From contig NC_079476.1 in assembly GCF_026230105.1 (NCBI RefSeq), positions 24,976,559 through 25,040,558 of the forward strand: a stretch of 64,000 bases of DNA. The letters are read 5' to 3'. This stretch comes from Diorhabda sublineata. Its lineage: Eukaryota; Arthropoda; Insecta; Coleoptera; Chrysomelidae. How positions within the stretch are numbered: the first letter of the stretch is position 1; every line of letters begins with the position of its first letter. Positions 44,201 through 55,400 of this stretch are shown piece after piece. A program made the translations under genes and the position numbers. The notes under the pieces are model-generated. The model worked only from the letters and a program-made list of their open reading frames with translations. It was not told where the DNA came from and searched no databases.

Positions 44201-45245
44201 TACTGAGGGATAATCAATGATTTTAATTTATACATTTTTACTTTTTTCGTGATGAATTGCTTTATTTTCAATCTCTCTTGATAGAAAATCAATTTAAGAT
44301 AATACAAGACACTTAAAATCAAGAAAAATCATTAAGCTAAACAAATAAAATGATCTAACAAGTAAAAAGTTGAAGAAAATTAGATGCCATTTAAGAGAAT
44401 TTTTCCTTTTTGTGTATATTTTCATATTTAAATTAGAAAAACAGTGAATATGCGAATAAAAGGTGGTTATATCAAAATATTATGATTATTTTTGACTTTA
44501 CGGTGGATTATAGGAAGCAAATAGGAAATTAGTGAATGACAAATAAAAACATAAATTAATACAGGTTGGATCTTAGGAAGAACCAGCAGAATTTTGAACG
44601 AATTTAACAATTCATTTACAACTTAATTGACAAATAAAGACAGTTGTAGGGGCATTCAAATACCTAGAAGAAGAAAATACTGCAAACTATCTAACTTTTT
44701 GTAGTTTCTTAATAAAAGTTAATTGTGTAGATCAGAATTTCGAATGATTTATAAGGTGTTTGATTAAAAGTATTTACTATTGAACTGCACTTGAAATAGT
44801 ACACGGAAAAGGTTATTGAATGGTTGTTTATTTCATTGTGAAACGGTCAAGTCAAAAATGTTTTCATTGTTTTTCACTTAATAGGAAAACTGAAAAATTA
44901 TATGTATTAAATACTATTATTTAATCATTAATCATCCCGCTTTAATTTGTTCATGATACATAACATTACTTCGTTCAAGTTAGAGTCTTTTAAATTAATT
45001 TAACACTAAACTATATAAACTTGATGTTAACATCAATTCTAAAATCAAATAAATCATTATAATACTACAATATGTTTTTCTTTTCAATTTTCGAGATCTT
45101 ATCAATAATAAGTCATAAAAGTTATAGAGCAAGATTGAATCGAGTTTTTACTGGGCTATTTCTAAATCTACAAATAGATATTGAAAATTATAAGTCATAG
45201 AATTTGGATTTTGTATATGAAAATTAAGAATTCATTCATTTCTAG
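41245..45245. other. Long AT-rich intergenic region
   Basis: No gene seen. A mariner-type left end (ACGAGGGTTGCTTTTTAAG) starts at 42,231, with no transposase after it. A word GTAGCGCTGTTCTTATGTC near 43,288 recalls the repeat family between Six4 and SPATA17. The rest is AT-rich without readable structure. Confidence 0.45.
42225..42290 (+). mobile_element. Mariner left-end remnant
   Basis: CACTACGAGGGTTGCTTTTT at 42,227 onward, then AAGTTTTTACAATCCAACAA, matches the pattern of the mariner end at 922. Nothing coding follows. Confidence 0.45.
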
Positions 45246-45248
45246 AAA

Positions 45249-45249
<1 letters not shown>

Positions 45250-45320
<71 letters not shown>
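45250..45320. repeat. (AT)35 microsatellite
   Basis: An uninterrupted AT dinucleotide run covers 45,251-45,320. It yields an artefactual YIYI frame on the plus strand. Confidence 0.98.
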
Positions 45321-45327
<7 letters not shown>

Positions 45328-45369
45328 ATAAACATACTTCTCAAATACCCTGCATACCGACTCTAATAA

Positions 45370-46425
45370 AAAAATATATATATAAGAAGTACAATTTTTT
45401 TAAAGGATATCAAAAAAAACAAGTTGCAAGTTGAATATGTCGAATGGATATTAAAATTGTCATATAGACATATATTGTAGATGATTAATAAAATATAAAC
45501 AAAAAAATGTAAATGAAATCATTAAGGGCTATTTTCAACATTATGGCAGCCATTTGGCATCAGAATTAGATTTTTTGTTGTCAAAATGAGGCAATTAATA
45601 GATTTAGTTGTACTACTGCCTACTAGGCCTACTGTTTGTAGGCCTAAAAAGAGTTCAAGATGACATACCACTGATCAAACTATGATAAACTTTGAAAAAC
45701 AACATATAAAAAACATATTGTAGCTTAAAGCACTATCGAACCGACAGAAATGGATTTTAGACCAAGAGCCGAAGACAGATCGAAGTTAGAAAGGAAGAAT
45801 GGAAGAAATTGGAATAAAGAAACAAATTCATTGCATGACGAACAAAAGAAAATCTTGATTGGAATCTAGTGGGATGACGAGAAAAGGGAAATTGGGAAAA
45901 GCTGGGGACAAGGCAAACTAGTCAGTCTCTGAAGACGATAACTTGGTTATCGAAACGAGCGTCAGACATTGTAATTGCGAATATTATTGTAATGGTAAAA
46001 ATAAATAGTGCGTTCAGTATGAATATCACCAACGGTTCCAAACAAATATACAGAGGTTGGAACAAATAACAATTAATAAAAGTATCCTTTAAAAAAATAC
46101 ATATTTTCAACATTCCTTATTACATAAAAAAATAATAAATTAACATCTATCTCAGCAACAGTCGCATATTCAGAAATAAAAGCAAATAATTACTTTGTCA
46201 CATCCTTTCGTGTTTCTATTAGCGGTACCTTTTTGTGGTAACATTCGATTTTTTGAACATATCGTCAAGTATTTATGTAAATATATAAAAAATTTTGTTC
46301 AAACAATAAACATTTTACCCAACAATAATTAAAAAATCCAATTCACCTTGGATTTTTTTTCGAACAAAACTAATTTTGTGTAATATTTACGTAAGTAATC
46401 TGATATCACATTAAATTCGGAGAAA
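45370..46425. other. AT-rich region 3' of the CRIM1-like gene
   Basis: No supported feature. It should contain the 3' UTR of the minus-strand gene. Confidence 0.4.
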
Positions 46426-46430
46426 TCGTT

Positions 46431-49400
46431 TTAAAGAAGTTGATCAGTTTTTTTGATTGTGTTGTTGTTGTTGACAGTGTGATAGTGACATTGAGACAAA
46501 TCGAGGCTGCTTTTTCTACGATTCTTGCATAGAAATACCAGTAATATTACCAAAACTGTCACAAACAGCAGAGAGCACAAAACTATTATTACGATGTAAA
46601 TCAAAGAATCTGAAAGTAACAAAATTTGTTTTTAGAAGCTATTTTCAATCATAAACATATTTGTCATGTATCTTTAAACACTGTTTTCTTAAAAAAAACT
46701 GTCATTTTTCTTTGGAAACTGTCATTTTTAATAAGAAATTGTTATTTGTCTGTAGAAACTGTCATTTTAATTATAAACTTGTCATTTTTCTTTAGAAACT
46801 GTCATTTTTGAAAACAAATGTGTTATATGTCTTCAGAAGCAATTTTTTTCATAAACAAACTTGTCCTGTGTCTTTAGACACTGTTTTCTTAAAAAAACTG
46901 TGATTTTTCTTTGAAAACTGTCATTTTTAATAAGAAATTGTTATTTGTCTGTAGAATCTGTCATTTTAAGAATAAACTTCTCATTTTTCTTTGGAAATTG
47001 TCATTTTTGAAAACAAATGTGTTATATGTCTTCAGAAGCAATTTTTTTCATAAACAAACTTGTCCTGTGTCTTTAGACACTGTTTTCTTAAAAAAACTGT
47101 GATTTTTCTTTGAAAACTGTCATTTTTAATAAGAAATTGTTATTTGTCTGTAGAATCTGTCATTTTAAGAATAAACTTGTCATTTTTCTTTAGAAACTGT
47201 CATTTTTGAAAACAAATGTGTTATATGTCTTCAGAAGCAATTTTTTTCATAAACAAACTTGTCCTGTGTCTTTAGACACTGTTTTCTTAAAAAAACTGTG
47301 ATTTTTCTTTGAAAACTGTCATTTTTAATAAGAAATTGTTATTTGTCTGTAGAATCTGTCATTTTAAGAATAAACTTCTCATTTTTCTTTGGAAATTGTC
47401 ATTTTTGAAAACAAATGTGTTATATGTCTTCAGAAGCAATTTTTTTCATAAACAAACTTGTCCTGTGTCTTTAGACACTGTTTTCTTAAAAAAACTGTGA
47501 TTTTTCTTTGAAAACTGTCATTTTTAATAAGAAATTGTTATTTGTCTGTAGAATCTGTCATTTTAAGAATAAACTTCTCATTTTTCTTTGGAAATTGTCA
47601 TTTTTGAAAACAAATGTGTTATATGTCTTCAGAAGCAATTTTTTTCATAAACAAACTTGTCCTGTGTCTTTAGACACTGTTTTCTTAAAAAAACTGTGAT
47701 TTTTCTTTGAAAACTGTCATTTTTAATAAGAAATTGTTATTTGTCTGTAGAATCTGTCATTTTAAGAATAAACTTGTCATTTTTCTTTAGAAACTGTCAT
47801 TTTTGAAAACAAATGTGTTATATGTCTTCAGAAGCAATTTTTTTCATAAACAAACTTGTCCTGTGTCTTTAGACACTGTTTTCTTAAAAAAACTGTGATT
47901 TTTCTTTGAAAACTGTCATTTTTAATAAGAAATTGTTATTTGTCTGTAGAATCTGTCATTTTAAGAATAAACTTGTCATTTTTCTTTAGAAACTGTCATT
48001 TTTGAAAACAAATGTGTTATATGTCTTCAGAAGCAATTTTTTTCATAAACAAACTTGTCCTGTGTCTTTAGACACTGTTTTCTTAAAAAAACTGTGATTT
48101 TTCTTTGAAAACTGTCATTTTTAATAAGAAATTGTTATTTGTCTGTAGAATCTGTCATTTTAAGAATAAACTTCTCATTTTTCTTTGGAAATTGTCATTT
48201 TTGAAAACAAATGTGTTATATGTCTTCAGAAGCAATTTTTTTCATAAACAAACTTGTCCTGTGTCTTTAGACACTGTTTTCTTAAAAAAACTGTGATTTT
48301 TCTTTGAAAACTGTCATTTTTAATAAGAAATTGTTATTTGTCTGTAGAATCTGTCATTTTAAGAATAAACTTCTCATTTTTCTTTGGAAATTGTCATTTT
48401 TGAAAACAAATGTGTTATATGTCTTCAGAAGCAATTTTTTTCATAAACAAACTTGTCCTGTGTCTTTAGACACTGTTTTCTTAAAAAAACTGTGATTTTT
48501 CTTTGAAAACTGTCATTTTTAATAAGAAATTGTTATTTGTCTGTAGAATCTGTCATTTTAAGAATAAACTTGTCATTTTTCTTTGGAAATTGTCATTTTT
48601 GAAAACAAATGTGTTATATGTCTTCAGAAGCAATTTTTTTCATAAACAAACTTGTCCTGTGTCTTTAGACACTGTTTTCTTAAAAAAACTGTGATTTTTC
48701 TTTGAAAACTGTCATTTTTAATAAGAAATTGTTATTTGTCTGTAGAATCTGTCATTTTAAGAATAAACTTGTCATTTTTCTTTGGAAATTGTCATTTTTG
48801 AAAACAAATGTGTTATATGTCTTCAGAAGCAATTTTTTTTCATAAACAAACTTGTCTGTGTCTTTAGACACTGTTTTTTTAAAAAAACTGTCATTTTTCT
48901 TTGGAAACTGTCATTTTTAATAAGAAATTGTTATTTGTCTGTAGAAACTGTCATTTTTAGGATATATTATTTGTCTTCAGAAGCTATTTTTTTCATATAC
49001 AAACTTGTCATGTGGTTTTAGAAACTGTCATTTTTGACATTTTTGTCATTTGTCTTTAGAAACTATTTTTTTTATTAACAAACTTGCGATGAGTCTTTAG
49101 ATACTGTCTTTAAAAAAACTGACATATTTCTTTAGTAACTCACTTTTAAATAGAAACTTGTCATTTGTATGTAGAAACTTGTCATTTGTATGTAGACACT
49201 TGTCATTTGTATGTAGAAACTTGTCATTTGTATGTAGACACTTGTCATTTGTATGTAGAATCTTGTCATTTGTATGTAGAAACTTTCATTTTTAAAAAGA
49301 AACTTGTCATTTGTCTGCAGAAACTCTCATTTTTAAAAACATGTTATTTTTGTCTTTATAAGCAATTTTTTTCATAAACAAACTTGCCGTTGCGTTTTTA

Positions 49401-52400
49401 GAGACTGATTTTTTCAAAAAAGTATTATTTATATCCAGAAACTATCATTTTTCTTTAGAGACTGTCATTTTCAAGACTAAACTTGTCATTTGTCTGTAGA
49501 ATATATCATTTTTTTAAAAAAGTTGTCATTTTTCTTTATAAGCAATTTGCTATGTGTTTTTAGACACTGTCATTTCATTTCAAATCTGTTATTTGTCTCT
49601 AGAGATTGTCTTTTTCAAAAAACTATCATTTATCTTCAATACTGTCATTTTTAAAAATAGACTTGTAATTTTTCTTTATGAACTGTCATTTTTAAAAAAC
49701 GAATCTGTTATTTGTCTGTAGAGGCTATTTTTTTCCAAAAACATTTGATTATCATTAACGCACAAAGAAAGACAAATAAAACATGAGTTAAGAGGGGAAA
49801 GAACTGAACAATTTAGAAATATAAAAAAGTTTCTTACCATTTTCTTTATCTGTACGCGTTACTGAAGGTTCAGTTGTAGTAGTTGTTGGGTATCCTTCGT
49901 AAAATTCTGCATTTCTATTACTAATAACAACTGGTGCAATGTCATTATCGATTTCAACGCTTTTATCGACAGTCGCCGAAGAAGTACTGGTACTAACAGT
50001 GGAACTAGTAATGGGAATAGTCGTAGGTAGTCGTTTCGTTTTATATTCGTCCAAAATTTTAATAAGATCGTTCATTGAAATATTATATCTCGTTAAGATG
50101 TCTTGTTGTAATTTGACAGAATTACATTTACATATTTCGCATCCTTTTCTGTTAATTCTGTAACCATTTATGCAAGTTTTGTTGCAATTAGCTAAAGGTT
50201 GACATTCTGCTATCGAGGTCGTTGTAGGTATTGAATCTTCGCACAATTCTCGGTTGCAATCTATCAAACCGTTGTCGCACAAACATGTCGTGCAATTATC
50301 ACGTTCTATCCATTTCTCCAAATGGAGACGAGATACATTGTCTGAGCTGTTACAAGAATTGTTTCGATGCACTAAATTTACTTTTACATCGCAGTAGTGG
50401 GAGATGCATTTCTCTATACCGTTACTATAACATGGAAAATTTATCAATAAAATATTATGTACTGCAATAATAGCAGGATTATTATAAAATTATTAATAAA
50501 GGATGGGGCGAAACTTTGGATTTTTAAAATAATAACATTTGTTCGAAGAAAAATAGAAATAATAGAGAACGGGCTTATTGCATCATCTTTTTTCGCGAGG
50601 AGTCACTTCGACGGAAAGCGTGGCGCTTGTTTTACGTGATCGGTCGTTCATACGTCTTGACAAGACTGTGTCGTTAATTAAGACACGTTAATGAAGCTCC
50701 GAGTGCAAATTTAATTGAAATATGCGTTAAGCGTTTTGAATACACCGGTTCCACGTTTAAACCACCAGAAAAAGTCGTCCAAGAATATCTAGGACCACAG
50801 ACAATATTGATAGGGTGAAGGTGTCAGTACGAGAAAATCCGCGTGTGTCTACTCAAAAGCGATCGGCGACTTTAAACTTGTCGCGACGAAGTTTGCAGCG
50901 AATTTTGAAGTTGGATCTTAAACTGCATCTTTAAAGTTCCAGTTAACACAGGAATTAAAAGATACCGAATTTGGAGCAACCTTGGCATTTGCTGAAGATA
51001 TGCTTAGTCGATTTTCCACTTTTGACAACATCCTTTTTTCAGATGATGCTTTCATTTAAATGAGTTCGTAAACTGACAAAATTGTTGTTATTGGACCGAA
51101 AAAAATGCAAAAATGAAACATCAAAAACCATTGTATAGTCCGAAAGTAACGGTGTGGACAGCAATCTCAAGCAAAGGAATTATTTAACTCCAGAACTTGC
51201 GAGATCAAGAATAGCAAATACGAGAACTTGGTTCCAACAAGACGGAGCGACCTATCACACATCAAATGACTCTATGGCGGTTGTTTACTGCAAGACTAAT
51301 TTCCAAAAGAGGTGATATCCCTTGGCCCCCATGTAGCCCTGATTTGACGCCTATTGATTTCTTTTTGTTGAGACACCTCAAACATAAAATCAACATGACA
51401 AATCCCAGGGACATCGGTGAGCTAAAGAAATATATTCGCCAGGAAATGGCAGCAATCACCCCAGATTTATTGACAAGAGTTTTCACAAATCTGAGGAGTG
51501 CCGTCTTCGAGAAGGCTATCATTTAGATGTTATTATTAAAAAATGGAAATTTTGAGAGATTCATAAGAAAATTCATTTTTCTGGAAATGAATAGTTGGAA
51601 ATTTTTCAAAAAAATTAGACTGTGCATTATGTAGTTAAGAAAATGAAGTTTCAAAATAGATAGAAACTAAAGAATAAACACTTAAAAAGGAGAAACAATT
51701 ATTTTAACAACGGCTTTTGTAGAAACTTGGAAAAACTAAAATTTCCAGATGATTATAGAGATATCTGTATCATCAACATAGCCCAAGACTTTTAGCTACA
51801 AAACAATTTGCAAGGTTGGAACAAAATCGTGTAGTCTCAAAAATTACAGGGTTTGCTTAGAATCACAAAATTAGAAAAATCGCAAGACGGATTTTTTTGC
51901 TGTCAAAATTTCCTTTGAAAATATTTTGCTGCAGTAGAAATCCGATGAAATCAATTAATTTGAAATCATCTGATTGAAAACAATCAATCAATACAACATT
52001 ATCTGAATGTAGATCATTGATTATCACTTGCCATGTTGTCATATTGATTAATTTTGATTTTGACGTTTTAAATATTCAATACTTCAAAATGTAACGATTT
52101 CGTTGTAATATTGACGAAGAAATTATAGTTTATAGTAACAAATTTGTATGGAAAATATTTCTGTAATGATAGAAAGTATCAATTAGAAGAAAATCGGACG
52201 GTAGAGGAATTGGCGTTGATTTTAAAGGTTTGGGTTCTGAACATAAGAAAAGATAGTACGGAGTTTAATAAAGAAACCTCGTTCAAAATCATATGGAACC
52301 TAACAATTAAGCTGAAGAAAAATACAATCAGAAAAAAGAAAAAAGTTCGACATCATTAAGTTCGTAGAAATAACGAAAATGGTAAATTAATGGATTGAAA

Positions 52401-55400
52401 ATACCCTTGAAGAGAAACAACGATGATTCTGTAACAAATCGAGTTGAATACAACCCTGATTCAGCAAGACTTCCCAAAGTGGTACTGAAAGTAAATTTTT
52501 AATAGAGAAAAACGACGGCTACGTTTGTCCTGTCCGATTCTTTGAAAAACTGATGTCGAAAAGGGCCGAATATTGAAATCGTCACTGAAAATCCAATTGT
52601 AATTTTTACTCGAGAAAAGGGCTGGCTCTCTGTACCATCGGTGGACCTAGCTCACAGCCTCTTCAAGATAATTCGCTGTGGATTCACAAAGGGCTGTAAA
52701 ATTGGATGGAAAAAAGTGACGACGACGAAAAGCCCGATGATCCCCCTTATCTCTAATTGATTTATTGCTATGCGTCAAGGATTGTCGAAATGACTTATTT
52801 TTAACTTTCATAACGACTGAGTTTGTGTAATTTAAGTTGTTTAGAAAATATTATTTTAGACTATTTGCAGCTCTATATCTTAAACTGTGTATACCCACCC
52901 ATGCGACATACTCTTATTATGTTAGAGGTTGCATAAGGCTTCAACTGAAAATTCAAAAGAGCACGATTTTTGAAAAAATTTGACCCTTTGCAGGTCGGAC
53001 ATGCCCCCGCAGTCGGTGACGATAACCGGTTAAAAGTGGTTTTAAAAGTAAATTGCTTGAAAAGTTTTGTCTGCTCCAGAGAAACAAATCTGACGTTCGA
53101 TTTTTCTAATTTTGTGCTTTTCTAAAAGAGCATCGATACATAATACTTACATGCAAGTACACAAAGTACATCCTTCGTCCTTAGTCCAAGTTTCTGAATG
53201 ATTATGGAATTGATTATCAACAAAACAAGATGCAGAGTCTTTTTCTTTTTGGTTAGAACAAAGCGCTAAGCCGTTATCACATCTACATAATTGTAGAGGA
53301 GGTATGAACCACTGTTCACCATTTTCATAAATGGTATTTTCATGGATACATCCTTTTATTTCTTCATTTTGTTTGCATTCATAGAGGTCGCAACATTTGC
53401 CGGGAATTCCCTTACCAGGTCTCTTAATAACAGGCTTGAAATAAAACATTTGTATCGGTTTACTCTCATTTATGTTAAAATGTTGTTCTAATAAAGTCAC
53501 AACGAGTATAAGAAATTACTTACTGTCCTGTTAAATCCACATTCTGTCTTACATGGGAGACAGACACAATGATCCTCAATTTCATCTCCTTCGACATTTG
53601 TGGATTCGCTGTCTGCCGGACATTTTGTGCATTCTGTAATTTTGCAACAGCCTTCAGTATGAACCACTGGTACTGATTTTTTGTCGCACAGTATTGGAAG
53701 TGGACAAAGACGTGGATCACAAACGCATTCGCCATTAACCTATGACATTTCTTCTATTCAACTCGCTACATAATGATCATTGATGAATTTTAGGACTTTT
53801 TGTAGATTGAATTGCTTCATAAACTGAGGGCATTACGATACGTATAGTCCTAGAAGTACCTTACCTTACCTAGAGATGGCGATACTTACTTGGAAGGTAC
53901 ACAATATGTTTAAAGTTTGAAGACCCCACGTGCTTTAGTATTTGTTTGGCAGCCATCAATAGTAAACGTTTTCAGTGAATTTGTAAACATGGAAAAAGAT
54001 TCTAGATTCTACTCTGCATGAGACGGCTCCTTCGTTATTAATAGCAAAATATTGGGTAGCAGGGTTTAAACGAGGCCGTATGACCTGCGAAGACCAGCAT
54101 TGCACTGGTGGACCAAATGAGATGACGACTCCAGAAGTGTTGAAGAAAATCCACAAAGCGATACTGGATGATCGTCTACTGTACTAGTACGCGAGCTAGC
54201 AGACATAATAGGCATTTCAAAAAGTATGGTAAATCATATATTAACTAAAAATTTGGACATGAGAAAGCTGTGCGCGAGATGGGTGCTCACAATCGATCGA
54301 AAACAGCATCAAGTGTTTTACAGAAATAAAGTAGAGTTTTTGCGCAGTTTCATAACCATGGACGGAACGTGGAACCATCTTTTCATACCCGAAACAAAAA
54401 AAGAATCAAAACAATGGATTAAGAAGGAAGAACCAGCTCCAAAGTTGCCAGAGATCGTTCAAATTACAAGCAACGTCATGTCGTCGGTTTTTTGAGATGC
54501 GCGTGGGATAATTTCCATTGAAAAAGGAAAAACTACCAACGGAGAGTATTATATGAACTTATTGCAAAGTTTGAGTGAAGAAATCAAGCAAAAACAGCCG
54601 CATTTGCTTGGTTTCTTGGTACCTTATACTCCCTATTCGCCAGATTTAGCCCCCTCGGATTATTTTCTGTACCGAGACTTGAAAAAATTTCTCGGTGGTA
54701 TCGAACTTATTGGTTTGAGCTAGAAGGAGATTACGTTGAAAAATGAATATGTTATTTTGCAAAATTTTTGTGTTTTTATTATTGGGCCAGGTACTTCTGG
54801 GACCATCCTCGTAGACAAATTAACATGTAAAACAGTTTTAAGAATGAATGTAGTAGTTCTATTTATACATATTCACTTATTTGTAATCGTGATCGAATTC
54901 TGTTCCACATAAATCGGCATCTTTTTTTAAATCAATCACTTCCACCGACCATTTAAACAACTCAGATCACAATTACCTTCAATATATAGTCGTAAAAACA
55001 ATATCCAGTATAAAGATAACTTTGAAAATTTACCTAGCGTCATTTTCAATACTCCAAATTTATGATAACCTTTGTTTTAAATGCGGGATATTGCTCTTAC
55101 TAATAATTTATAAACGACACATTGATAAGCATGGTCACGTAAATTTTCAAATTTAACTGTCGCATAAAATTGCTAATTAATAAGCATTGAAATGTCAAAC
55201 GAAACGTCAAAAGTTTATATAAGTGAACGCACACCGAGCGTTCAGATTGAAATAAAGTGGATTACCGAACGATATCGAACAGTCAAGAGTCATCACCGAA
55301 CGCAGTAATCGACCATTGACATATGTCAGCAGTGCGTCCAACCGTTAAAAAAACAAAAATCGCAACAACAATATTGAGAATATTGGTTCCGGTTGGTTTT

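Noticed and set aside
45181..45366. 61-codon frame across the AT microsatellite
   Set aside because: It consists mostly of the translated (AT)35 tract.
46911..48694. Repeated 63-codon frames as a gene family
   Set aside because: They recur with the 199-bp tandem unit, are phenylalanine/leucine/lysine-biased and have no splice or start context.
50231..50470. Plus-strand frames over CRIM1-like exon 5
   Set aside because: They are antisense shadows; the minus strand has the cysteine pattern, splice sites and phase continuity.
51262..51522. Minus-strand 86-codon frame over the mariner remnant
   Set aside because: The plus strand carries the recognisable transposase C-terminus; the minus frame is its complement.
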